Source of the DNA: a virus
Virus record (IMG/VR): IMGVR_UViG_3300044819_000068
Coordinates: 1 to 33,807 of that record
Direction: 5' to 3' (one strand)
Length of the DNA stretch: 33,807 nucleotides
The notes under the pieces were generated by a model. It saw nothing but the letters and a program-made list of their open reading frames with translations. It had not been told where the DNA came from and did no database searches. Every line of letters begins with the position of its first letter. Position 1 is the first letter of the stretch. Shown here piece by piece: positions 1 through 7,740 of this stretch. Made by a program: the position numbers and the translations under genes.

Positions 1-44
1 ATAACGCCAGCGAGTCTCGCCCGCCGGAAAAATGCAAAGCTGTC

Positions 45-1193
45 TTAGAAGTAGATTGCGGCAAGACCGGCTAACGAAGCTAGGGAAGAAGTTGTACTAT
101 TATCCGTTGAAACACCTGCGTTATAGCCAGCAAGTTGCCCTTGGTAGGCGGTATTATACGGATTTGAAACATCCGTCGTGGCTGTTTGCCCCGTCGAGCT
201 TTGACTTGGCGCCGGAGTATACGGCTGACCCAATCCACCAGCCGAGGTAAGCCCAAGCTCGCTGAGAAGCTGCTGCGTGCCTTGATTCTGCGCGGTATTA
301 GCGAACCCAGCATTCTGCAACGCGGCAGCAATTTGCGAATTAAGCGTTTGTGATTGGTTTTGGAAATTTTGATTCCCAACCGTCGCGCCTTCGGTCACGG
401 CAGCATCACGGGCGGCTTGGTATTGTTGCCCGGTCGAGGACTGGAATTGCTGCATCGCCTGCGCATAGCCCGGTGTACCGGGAACAAAACCTTGATCGGC
501 TAGGTTCGCTTGTAGGGCTTTTTGTTGGAGCGCAACCTGCGGATCGAGATAAGAAGTCTGCGCACCATACGCGGCATCAGCGGCGGTGCTGTTGTATTGG
601 TTCGGATCAAGCCCACCAAGAGAAGAAATATACCCGCTAATGCCGGGGTCGGTGGTAATCGCGCCGGTACCACCAGCGAGTTTTTGATTAAGCGCCTGAG
701 CTAGCTGGGCTTGTTGGGTTTGATTCCCTTGCTGGGCGTCATGCAACGCCTGTTCAGCCGGGCTCAGAGTTGTCTTGAGGGTATACTGATTAGTCGTATA
801 ATCAGCCATATTGGGCGCAGGCAACGCCGAGCCAGAGGCCGCAGCCGTTTGCCACGCGCCCGGCGTTCCAGCCGATCCAGCGGCGGAACCAGCGGAACCG
901 TCTTGACCCGTTTCCGGTTTCCCGTAGTCAGGATTCGGCGCCGTCGCCGGAGTCCCCGGTACAAACGTACTTGGAGCCGAATTCCCCGCATTCCAAGCCT
1001 TCAACGCTTGGTCATAAGCCGCCTGATCGAAATTAGGCGTGCTTGACCAAGTTTGATTTTCGTCCGGCCCGACGGAGTTATACCGCGCCAACGCCGCAGA
1101 CTGATTCGCTGCGGTCGTATTTGCCTGAGTTTGCAGACCTGTAACTAGCGCCGGATCAGGCGCTGTCGGGGCTGTGCCCGCAGATTTTCCCAT
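45..1193 (-). CDS. Putative internal virion / tail-associated protein, Gln/Ala/Gly-rich
   Basis: A 382-residue protein at the downstream end of the visible late operon. It is rich in Gln, Ala, Gly, Asn, Ser and Thr, has few charged residues, and has no signal peptide. The middle (about residues 140-300) is predicted helical and Gln-rich, and the C-terminus is Ser/Thr/Tyr-rich and ends in a short hydrophobic stretch. In P22-like and related podoviruses, low-complexity proteins placed after the gp10-like gene are often internal (ejection) or tail proteins, so that role is inferred from position and composition only. Its start overlaps the end of the upstream GNAT-like gene by 38 bases. I recognise no enzymatic motif. 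A tail-fibre-associated protein is an alternative. Confidence 0.75.
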   Translation of the reverse strand: MGKSAGTAPTAPDPALVTGLQTQANTTAANQSAALARYNSVGPDENQTWSSTPNFDQAAYDQALKAWNAGNSAPSTFVPGTPATAPNPDYGKPETGQDGSAGSAAGSAGTPGAWQTAAASGSALPAPNMADYTTNQYTLKTTLSPAEQALHDAQQGNQTQQAQLAQALNQKLAGGTGAITTDPGISGYISSLGGLDPNQYNSTAADAAYGAQTSYLDPQVALQQKALQANLADQGFVPGTPGYAQAMQQFQSSTGQQYQAARDAAVTEGATVGNQNFQNQSQTLNSQIAAALQNAGFANTAQNQGTQQLLSELGLTSAGGLGQPYTPAPSQSSTGQTATTDVSNPYNTAYQGQLAGYNAGVSTDNSTTSSLASLAGLAAIYF

Positions 1194-1602
1194 TTAAGCG
1201 ACTCCATATTTTGCAGTCGGCCGGAAACAATGCGTAGATGAGCAAGTTGCCGCCGTTTATATCTGCTTCCCGGAGTGTCGCTTCGGGTTTCGCGCCAAGT
1301 TGGGCGCAGAGGTTCTGAGACGCGATATTAGTCTCAGCGATGATAAATGTCAAGCGTTTCAGTTGAAGCTGGTGGAAGACGTACATCAACCCAGCTTTCA
1401 GGAGCCCTATAGGAAATCTCTTCCCCACAAGAGCAATATTAACAAGACAATGGGAACCGTTGCTATCGTGAAATACAAGACCAGCAACAAGTCGTCCATT
1501 TTCCGTCCACCCCAAAGCGGAGCATTTGCCCGGGTGCGCTCGGCCGCCGCCTTGAGACGCGATCCAATCGTTGATAACATCCGGCGAGTCCCAGATAAGC
1601 AT
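1156..1602 (-). CDS. GNAT-like acetyltransferase-fold protein
   Basis: A 148-residue protein with the pattern of a small GNAT fold. The central strand/helix region (about 75-120) contains a hydrophobic strand followed by a stretch resembling the acetyl-CoA region, including the typical 'N..S..L..QLGAK.E' segment (N-A-S-Q-N-L-C-A-Q-L-G-A-K) found near the GNAT C-terminus. GNAT-like folds recur among podovirus virion genes next to tail proteins, where enzymatic activity is usually unproven. It sits between the gp10-like tail gene (a one-base overlap, TAATG style) and the Gln-rich virion protein, so it is probably a late virion or host-modifying protein. The fold is fairly convincing; the substrate is unknown. 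Confidence 0.7.
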   Translation of the reverse strand: MLIWDSPDVINDWIASQGGGRAHPGKCSALGWTENGRLVAGLVFHDSNGSHCLVNIALVGKRFPIGLLKAGLMYVFHQLQLKRLTFIIAETNIASQNLCAQLGAKPEATLREADINGGNLLIYALFPADCKIWSRLNGKICGHSPDSA

Positions 1603-3152
1603 TAGAAGGAGCTTTGCGAGCGTTTATGGAGCATGTCGCAGCCGAGGTAGCGGACGGAACCAACGCGCGAGACGGTTTGAAGGTAGAGGGCTTTCCATTG
1701 GGAATACTCGTCCGGGACTTGTTCCCAATCATCGAGAACCGACGCGCCTGCGCCCCATGTGGCTGTGCCCCAAATAGCCGAGCCCCAAAGCGATGCACTG
1801 AGGCCTTGGGTTTGATTCAGTTGGGTATATTCTGTGACCGCTTGGAAATCCGAGGCGATGCCCATGTTGTAGAGAAACTGACCCGTCGCTTCGAAGTAGG
1901 CTTTGACAAGCTCGACCTTTTTGTTCAAAGAATACCCAAGCTGACTAAACGCTTGCAGCATCGTTGCGGTGATATTCGTGCCGTTATCCGAGTTCCCGGT
2001 GATGTGCTGAACCGTCCATGCATTTACCGAACCGTCGGAGGCAGAGTAATACATATCCTCCCCGAACCGACAGAAATGGATTGCATTCTGGCCGGAAAAC
2101 GTGCTCCATGAGGCAGTTTGCGCCTGCATGACGGCCTGTTGGCGGAGATTCAGATTGGAATTAGGAACGTTAACGATCAACGAAGGTTTGAGCGGATCGG
2201 AGATAATCTGCCAACCTTGCCCCGCGCCGAATTGTTGCGCGCTGGAGACTAGGTAAGGGCGGATCAACGTCGAAACCGTGGCAGTGCGGTCAATTGACGA
2301 GGACTGGACAAGAGACGACATGGGGATAATCCCCGTCTCGGTCAGAACAAGAACATCTCCGCCGTATTTATAAAGCGGAATATCACCAAGCGGCAAGCCA
2401 GATTGGTAAACTCCTCGGAGCGACCAAGTCGCCGGGTCGTTGCCGACATAAACGGCGATTTCCCCTTTGCTGGAGAGGATGCAGAGATTATCTTCCGGCC
2501 CCGTACCGCCGTCGAGGGTCCAAGTCGCCAACGCAACGAGATAGCCGCCCTTACGGAATAACGCGCCGAGAGGATATTGGGTATAGGTTCCAGCTATCGA
2601 GTTCGGCGCGAGATAGCCAATATTTAACGAGGCTTTCTCAATAAAGAATAATCTCTGCCGGTACACTTCGATGTAAGAGAAAATACTCGTCGCCACGGCC
2701 CCGCCGCTGAACGTCGCGACCGAGGACCAAGTTGTCCCGTCAAATTGTTTTAACGTGTCGGTCCCGTTCACCACCTGCATGTAATTGCCAGCGCCGGTGG
2801 CGATCAGGGTGGAGAAGGTTTTACCGTTTGTTAGGGCGATTGAGGTAGCTGGGCAAACGCCTGCGGAGGAAAAGTCGTAGATACCGTCCGCTGTCGAGCC
2901 GAAAAGTTTCTCGTTGCCGGTCGGCGGGGTGTAGTTAAGAAGCCGATCGCACTGCTTCGGGATAGCGGTAATCCAGTTAAGATGCCCGTCTCGAACTGTC
3001 AACCCGTCCGGCTCGGCAAACCAGTTATCCAATACCGACGCATATGTTGGCTTCATAGCCATTAACGGAAGCATCGGAGCGTAGCCGCCGGTCGGGGCTA
3101 GCAAGCTGGACGGATAATTCCTCTGCGCTGGGGAAACGGGCCGGAAAAACAT
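1602..3152 (-). CDS. Tail hub / packaged-DNA stabilisation protein, P22 gp10-like
   Basis: A 516-residue beta-rich protein with the character of the P22 gp10 family. These proteins plug the head-tail channel after packaging and connect the gp4 ring to the tail needle and spikes. Repeated short strand-turn segments run throughout (for example around residues 160-280, with G-x-Y-L, ATW and GEIAVY-like repeats), as in a beta-propeller-like body. The N-terminus begins with the 'P.S.A.R.YPSS..APTGGY' style seen in this group. It lies directly downstream of the gp4-like gene with a 3-base gap, matching P22 order. The Shine-Dalgarno sequence is poor, so translation is probably coupled to the upstream gene. 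Confidence 0.8.
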   Translation of the reverse strand: MFFRPVSPAQRNYPSSLLAPTGGYAPMLPLMAMKPTYASVLDNWFAEPDGLTVRDGHLNWITAIPKQCDRLLNYTPPTGNEKLFGSTADGIYDFSSAGVCPATSIALTNGKTFSTLIATGAGNYMQVVNGTDTLKQFDGTTWSSVATFSGGAVATSIFSYIEVYRQRLFFIEKASLNIGYLAPNSIAGTYTQYPLGALFRKGGYLVALATWTLDGGTGPEDNLCILSSKGEIAVYVGNDPATWSLRGVYQSGLPLGDIPLYKYGGDVLVLTETGIIPMSSLVQSSSIDRTATVSTLIRPYLVSSAQQFGAGQGWQIISDPLKPSLIVNVPNSNLNLRQQAVMQAQTASWSTFSGQNAIHFCRFGEDMYYSASDGSVNAWTVQHITGNSDNGTNITATMLQAFSQLGYSLNKKVELVKAYFEATGQFLYNMGIASDFQAVTEYTQLNQTQGLSASLWGSAIWGTATWGAGASVLDDWEQVPDEYSQWKALYLQTVSRVGSVRYLGCDMLHKRSQSSF

Positions 3153-3155
3153 GCT

Positions 3156-3875
3156 TTAAGGCCAGTTGCCGGGAGGGATAACGATGCCGGGTTGGGGGCC
3201 GTAGTTCGGGCGGACAGACAGGCTCAGACGGGTGCCACCGTCCTTGACGATATTCTTCGCGATGAGACCCATCGCTTCGTTCATATCATCTTCCCAGCCG
3301 GATTCGCCTTTTTGTTTACGCCATTTGGCTTCGAAAAAGCGTTGGACGACGTTATCAGGGAAAACAAGCGTATCTGCGTCGTTGGTAACGGATTGCTGGT
3401 AATTCGCCGGATTCCCAAGGGCCAGAACGCAGTAATTACTGATGATGATCGCCGAGTAAACCTCGTTTGCGACGATGTTATTTGGGCAAAGATACAACGA
3501 GTCTCGGCTGAGGTAGAATTGGAACGTCGGGCCGGAATTTGGGATCGTTTGAAGCGCATTAAAGACCTGATCGCTGATCGGCCCGTAGACACGCATAATC
3601 CGCGTGTTATTCCACATAGAGTCTTGCTCCATGCCGAAATAATCCGCGCCGAAAAGTGTCGTCAACAACCCCTGTAACTGCCCCGCCACGGAGTTAAATG
3701 TCCTCCGCACCCGCTGATTCTGCCACCGATACTCCCCCAAATCCGCCACCGTCTCACGCAGCAACGAACGGTATTGCTTCGTTGATTTATCCGTCGCTCC
3801 AACGAGTGCGTTCGGGGTTGGAAGCCCCATTTTATCGGTGAAGTTTTGGATCAGCGTGAGAACGGTGGAGGTCAT
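3156..3875 (-). CDS. Head-tail adaptor (P22 gp4-like tail accessory factor)
   Basis: A 239-residue protein of the gp4-type head-completion family, which forms the ring below the portal. Its N-terminal helices begin with 'TVLTLIQNFTDKMGLP', typical of the family. They are followed by a helix with 'LLRETVADLGEYRWQ' and a beta-rich middle containing the 'YFLSRDSLYL' kind of strand pair. The C-terminal helix has the 'FEAKWRKQKGE..WEDDMNEA' signature that closes many gp4-like proteins. It follows the HHH-domain gene with adjacent stop and start, and precedes the gp10-like gene. Both sequence pattern and gene order support the call; the lysozyme-like activity reported for P22 gp4 cannot be inferred here. 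Confidence 0.82.
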   Translation of the reverse strand: MTSTVLTLIQNFTDKMGLPTPNALVGATDKSTKQYRSLLRETVADLGEYRWQNQRVRRTFNSVAGQLQGLLTTLFGADYFGMEQDSMWNNTRIMRVYGPISDQVFNALQTIPNSGPTFQFYLSRDSLYLCPNNIVANEVYSAIIISNYCVLALGNPANYQQSVTNDADTLVFPDNVVQRFFEAKWRKQKGESGWEDDMNEAMGLIAKNIVKDGGTRLSLSVRPNYGPQPGIVIPPGNWP

Positions 3876-4460
3876 TTAGAAAGCCTTCTCGGGTTTTGGC
3901 TCGAATGCGCGGAGGCGGTCGATTTCCGAGGCTTGCTTTTTGGTAAGCTCAACCAGCGACGCCATTTGAACTTGGAGAGCGGTCATTTGTTCCGCGAGTT
4001 TACCCGGACCGGTGGCGGCTTCGAGATAGGCGCGGGCTTTCAGTTTGAAACCGATTGCTCCGGTGCCAAGGTTTTGAAGATCGCCATCGGGCAGATTGGC
4101 AAGGTCTTCAACAGTCTGAATTCCAGCCGCGAGAAGAGTCTTCTGCGCCGCTGCTCCAATAGCCGTCCAACCTTTAATCGGTGTGCCGTTAACCGCGCCG
4201 GTTTCGCCTTTCAGCCACTCATCGAAAGACTGCTGAAAAGCCATCGGCCAAGTCATCGGGACATTCCCGTCCTTTGCTTTTTGCTTAAGCTCCTTCAACC
4301 AAACAAGCGCTTCCTTATCCAGCGTGTCCCTCGACCCCGGCCGAGTAATCACCGCGAAAGCAACTTCCTTATGAACCTCGTGCCCAGCCTTAATCGACGC
4401 GTCACGATCTTCCACCGAGCGCATTTCCCAAGCCACATACGGAGGACGTTCTTCAGCCAT
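3876..4460 (-). CDS. Structural-module protein with helix-hairpin-helix-like domain
   Basis: A 194-residue protein with a clear GGAGC ribosome site. Residues about 95-145 have the shape of a helix-hairpin-helix repeat (GWTAIGAAAQKTLLAAGIQT.. followed by DLANLPDGDLQNLGTGA), and residues 145-185 form a short amphipathic coiled coil. Proteins of this shape occur between capsid and tail genes in many podoviruses, usually annotated as hypothetical. It is the first gene downstream of the strong intra-operon terminator at 4482-4508, so its expression may be lower than that of the coat gene. A role in head-tail joining is inferred from position only. Confidence 0.75.
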   Translation of the reverse strand: MAEERPPYVAWEMRSVEDRDASIKAGHEVHKEVAFAVITRPGSRDTLDKEALVWLKELKQKAKDGNVPMTWPMAFQQSFDEWLKGETGAVNGTPIKGWTAIGAAAQKTLLAAGIQTVEDLANLPDGDLQNLGTGAIGFKLKARAYLEAATGPGKLAEQMTALQVQMASLVELTKKQASEIDRLRAFEPKPEKAF

Positions 4461-4481
4461 TTTAAGCTCCTTTTTGACGAT

Positions 4482-4508
4482 AAAAAGCCCCGGCGGTTAG
4501 GCCGGGGC
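4482..4508 (-). terminator. Rho-independent terminator between capsid and tail genes
   Basis: On the minus strand a perfect 8-bp GC stem (GCCCCGGC / GCCGGGGC, loop CTAACC) is followed by five U residues. It lies 9 bases past the stop codon of the 257-residue capsid-associated gene and before the gp4-module genes. It probably lowers, rather than stops, transcription into the tail genes, giving far more coat than tail protein. Confidence 0.88.
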
Positions 4509-4516
4509 GAGACAGA

Positions 4517-5290
4517 TTAAGTAATCTGCGATTGGAAGGTCGGGCGGTCGATCTGCACGATACCGTAGCCGGTATTTGTGTAGGTCAGCGTAACCGTACC
4601 GGTCGCCGTGGCACTAGCGGGCGTATCGATCGCCGAACCGAGCACATAAGACGTGCCAGTCGCGTCAATCGACGAAACCACCGAGGAACCCGGAATACCC
4701 GTGCCCGAGACAGCCATACCCGGATAAAGGCCACCATCGTTCGGAACCTTGATTTTCGAGGAACCGTTGAGGGTCGTACCTTGTCGGGTGAAGGTCGAAA
4801 CCGCAGCAATCAAACACTGCGCGTTGAGGATTTGAACCCCCGCCGCAGGTGTCGGAGTCGCTTTGCCGGACGTACCACCGAAGACCTTACCCACCGTCGC
4901 TGCGACAGAATAGATCACCGGAGTAATACCCGACCGGAGAACCCAACCGAATTGTTCGTTCGTCGAACCGACTTGGAAGTCGGAAAGAGTCACGAATACC
5001 GGAGAGCCGGTGTTTGCCATTGAGGCAAGCGTCGGGGCGATACGAAAGTTTTTATCAATCGTGACCAGTGTACCAGGGAGAATAGCCGATGCGCCGACAG
5101 ACGAAACGGACATAACCTCCGCATTACCCCAGTTTGCCACGTTGGCGGTAGTGTCGTACATCGTGCCGACACAACCAGTCAACATGCCCAGAGCGACAAG
5201 CCGAGGATTACCCGGATCGTTCTCGCTGTTGGACGATTGGCCGAAGTTAATCAGCCGCGAAAGACTTGCATCGATAGGTGAGAGACGCAT
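4517..5290 (-). CDS. Putative capsid decoration / minor head protein
   Basis: A 257-residue protein immediately downstream of the coat gene and sharing its strong AAGGAG ribosome site style. It is beta-rich, with many Gly, Ser, Thr and Val residues and little charge. About residues 150-230 contain two Ig-like strand runs with the 'LYPGMAVSGTGIPGSSVVSSI' type motif common in phage decoration and virion surface proteins. Position right after the coat gene and before a terminator suggests a high-copy structural protein. I cannot assign it to a named family; a capsid vertex or cement protein is the most likely role. Confidence 0.72.
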   Translation of the reverse strand: MRLSPIDASLSRLINFGQSSNSENDPGNPRLVALGMLTGCVGTMYDTTANVANWGNAEVMSVSSVGASAILPGTLVTIDKNFRIAPTLASMANTGSPVFVTLSDFQVGSTNEQFGWVLRSGITPVIYSVAATVGKVFGGTSGKATPTPAAGVQILNAQCLIAAVSTFTRQGTTLNGSSKIKVPNDGGLYPGMAVSGTGIPGSSVVSSIDATGTSYVLGSAIDTPASATATGTVTLTYTNTGYGIVQIDRPTFQSQIT

Positions 5291-5299
5291 GTTTTCTCC

Positions 5300-6277
5300 T
5301 TAAGCCTTGAGGACGCCTTGCAGCGACCGGTTAGAACACACAAAATTGCCCATCCAGAGGATCGGCACACAAACCGCGTCTTGGTTGAACGGCTTCGCTT
5401 CGTCCATCACGGTCATATTGGCATCGGCGTGGGTAACCAATTCCAGATAATTCGTGTTGAGGAAGTACATATGCGATGCCGGCATACCCGAAACGCCGTC
5501 GAAGATAACCGGAACGCCGTGGTATTGCAGGGTCATAAAGCCTGCGTTGGCGAGGTTTTCATCGACATAGCGCTTGTTGGTGATCTGGCCGCCTTCGAAG
5601 AAGTTGTAATAGTCGTTCGAAGAAACGATCAGATCGGGCTTGTCGTTGTTGCGGGTGAGCTGGATGAAAAGCGGAAGCATCAGCGATTCCATCACGCCTT
5701 GGAGGGCGGACGGGGTAATCGCGCCGCCACCTTGCAACGGGGCTGCGGCCGACTGGACAATATTCTGCCAGAACGTCCAAGCCGCTGCGGAGATGCCACC
5801 GACGGTGTTCGTCGGAGTATCTGCAACAATCTTTTGCAGACCGTCGATTTGGTTGGTGAGCGAGCCATCGGCGTACATATCGGCCGAGAACTGATTACCG
5901 AAAGTGTGGATCGCGTTTTTGATCCGAGCTTTCGCAAGGTTAGCGATTCGCTGCGGGCCAGCATTCATCCGAAGCTCAAGGCCGGTCGAGACAACGTTGA
6001 TGGCAATTTGCCGCCAGTTGAACTCCGCCGCCGTGAACACGTCCGATTGCGAGACGTTAAGAACGTCAATACCCGAATAACGTTGGTAAGTGCCGTTGGC
6101 CGCGTATTCAAGCGGTTCAACGATCGAATAACCACCGGATTCTTCGCGGGTTTTTCCCTTAAGCGCCATACGCCGATAAAGCGCATTGTGCGTCGAGAAG
6201 TTATCCGCGATTTCCTTCGCGTGGTTACGGAAGGTCGTCGAGACGATTTCCGTAAAAACTGCATTTGGAGAAGTCAT
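5300..6277 (-). CDS. Major capsid protein
   Basis: A 325-residue coat protein. The N-terminal third has the pattern of podovirus coat proteins of the P22-related group (T-x-F-R-N-H-A-K-E-I-A-D-N then a G-Y-S-I-V-E-P-L strand), followed by the 'SDVFTAAEFNWRQIAINVVSTG' helix-strand region and a C-terminal 'HMYFLNTNYLELVTHADANM' strand pair typical of HK97-fold P-domains. Gene order (portal, zinc protein, scaffold, then this) and the strong GGAGC ribosome site agree. There is no sign of an N-terminal delta domain, consistent with the separate scaffold gene just upstream. Confidence 0.9.
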   Translation of the reverse strand: MTSPNAVFTEIVSTTFRNHAKEIADNFSTHNALYRRMALKGKTREESGGYSIVEPLEYAANGTYQRYSGIDVLNVSQSDVFTAAEFNWRQIAINVVSTGLELRMNAGPQRIANLAKARIKNAIHTFGNQFSADMYADGSLTNQIDGLQKIVADTPTNTVGGISAAAWTFWQNIVQSAAAPLQGGGAITPSALQGVMESLMLPLFIQLTRNNDKPDLIVSSNDYYNFFEGGQITNKRYVDENLANAGFMTLQYHGVPVIFDGVSGMPASHMYFLNTNYLELVTHADANMTVMDEAKPFNQDAVCVPILWMGNFVCSNRSLQGVLKA

Positions 6278-6289
6278 TTAGGAAGCTCC

Positions 6290-7366
6290 TTAGTGCTTCG
6301 TGGGGTCATAGTGTTTAGCGACTACCGAGTCGATGGTTTGATCCATCGTGAGTTTTTTAACTCGAATCGTAGGCGTGGAGCCCGAATCCTCGATATTGAC
6401 GAATGTACCGTTTTTGCCCCGTGGCTGTGCGGTTAGAGCGGGCTTTTCAGATTGCTGTTTGGCAATCATTTTCGCTCGAACCGCTGGATTGGCCCAGCAG
6501 GCAATTTCGTAAGCTTCGGCAAGAGAACTCGCCGAGTTTGACTTGATGAGGCGGAGAATGTCGTTCCCGACCTCAGCGAAGTATTCATTTTTCGGATCGG
6601 CGGAGAACTTTTCAACTTCTGTAAGTTGCTGGTTAACGCCCGCTTGGTAACGAGCCGCAGCTTCCCGACGACCTTGTTCCCGAAGTGTAGCATTATCCGC
6701 CTCGGCGCGTTGCAGGCGTTGTTGAAGGGCGGTATAGTCGGCGGCGACGGGGGTAATACCATCGAGTTTGATGCCGTATTCGTTTAGGATGCCTTGAACC
6801 ATCGCGGCTTTCTCCGCCGGCGGTTGGTTCGGGTTGAGGAGCGTAAGATGCGTTTGCATCAGGCCTTGCATTAGCTGGACGGGATTAACGTTCGGGTTTT
6901 GTTGGAGCAACGGGGCGAACGGGCGGATTAGCGCATCCCAAGCGTTGTGGCCGTTGGCGTATTGCTGGAACCCGCGCATGAATTGGGCTTCGCGCTCGAC
7001 GATATAAGCCTTGACCGCTGGGTCAGCTTTTTCCCAAACCGGCGCCATGTCCTTTTTCCAGCTTTTCGGCAGGGCAATCGCTTCCTTATTCTCCCCGGGG
7101 ACGATCGCAGGCTTATCCTCAACGATTGGCTTGCCCGCAGCGTCGAGTTTTACCTCAGGCGCAGGTTTCTCCGGCACCACCGGACTCGCTTCGCTCGGGG
7201 CAGCGGGCTTAACGGCCGGGTCGTTGTTCTCGCCTACTACGCCTTCGGTGGGTTCTTCAACCGTTGGTTTCGGTGTCAGCCCAAACAACTCCGCCCCGAT
7301 ATCCTTCGCAATCGCAGTGGTATCCATCGTCTCATACGTCACGCCATCGGCATCTTCAACAGACAT
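6290..7366 (-). CDS. Scaffolding protein
   Basis: An acidic, helix-rich protein of 358 residues, starting at the ATG at 7366 (a TTG six bases upstream is a weaker option). Residues 25-100 are a disordered Pro/Glu/Lys/Ala-rich stretch. The middle holds a long predicted coiled coil (around residues 220-260, ALQQRLQRAEADNATLREQ). The C-terminus is basic (VKKLTMDQTIDSVVAKHYDP), as expected for a scaffold's coat-binding end. It lies directly upstream of the coat gene, the usual place for scaffolds in this module, and would assemble the procapsid and then be lost. Confidence 0.85.
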   Translation of the reverse strand: MSVEDADGVTYETMDTTAIAKDIGAELFGLTPKPTVEEPTEGVVGENNDPAVKPAAPSEASPVVPEKPAPEVKLDAAGKPIVEDKPAIVPGENKEAIALPKSWKKDMAPVWEKADPAVKAYIVEREAQFMRGFQQYANGHNAWDALIRPFAPLLQQNPNVNPVQLMQGLMQTHLTLLNPNQPPAEKAAMVQGILNEYGIKLDGITPVAADYTALQQRLQRAEADNATLREQGRREAAARYQAGVNQQLTEVEKFSADPKNEYFAEVGNDILRLIKSNSASSLAEAYEIACWANPAVRAKMIAKQQSEKPALTAQPRGKNGTFVNIEDSGSTPTIRVKKLTMDQTIDSVVAKHYDPTKH

Positions 7367-7368
7367 TT

Positions 7369-7740
7369 TCAACTTTCAATTTTGCCGGAGTTAACCAGCT
7401 TGGTTACAGTTTCGTCAACGGCTTTCGCCACCGGGGCAAAGGCCTTTTCTTGCATATGAATCCGGTTCTGCTCTACCTGCAAGACCGTTCCGGGTTCCGC
7501 GATAAAGCACCCACTCCGCTTCAAATCTTCTTTTTGCTGGGATCGAGAGTTGATAATGACTCCCGTCTTAGGCGAGATATAAGCTGTGCAGATATCTGGC
7601 GAGACGAACGCTGCCGTGAGGATGCGAGAGAGATTTCCTCCACAAGCATCGCACACAGGCAGATTATTCCGATCGTCCACCCGACGCCAAATAGAATCTT
7701 CATTAGCACAGGAGGAGCATTTGGTTTGGTAGATGGGCAT
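7369..7740 (-). CDS. FmdB-like zinc-ribbon protein
   Basis: A 123-residue protein whose first 40 residues form a zinc ribbon of the FmdB/CxxC type: MPIYQTKCSSC near the N-terminus and VCDACGG about 20 residues later (C8, C11, C32, C35). The remainder is helical and charged with no known motif. Small FmdB-like proteins between portal and scaffold are common in phages with this structural module, and their function is not established. Its start overlaps the portal stop by one base (TAATG) and its stop lies just before the scaffold start, so it is part of the translationally coupled head operon. Confidence 0.78.
   Translation of the reverse strand: MPIYQTKCSSCANEDSIWRRVDDRNNLPVCDACGGNLSRILTAAFVSPDICTAYISPKTGVIINSRSQQKEDLKRSGCFIAEPGTVLQVEQNRIHMQEKAFAPVAKAVDETVTKLVNSGKIES

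Noticed and set aside
5318-6436. 372-residue plus-strand ORF opposite the coat gene
   Set aside because: Antisense shadow of a well-supported capsid gene; Arg/Val/His-rich composition and no ribosome site.
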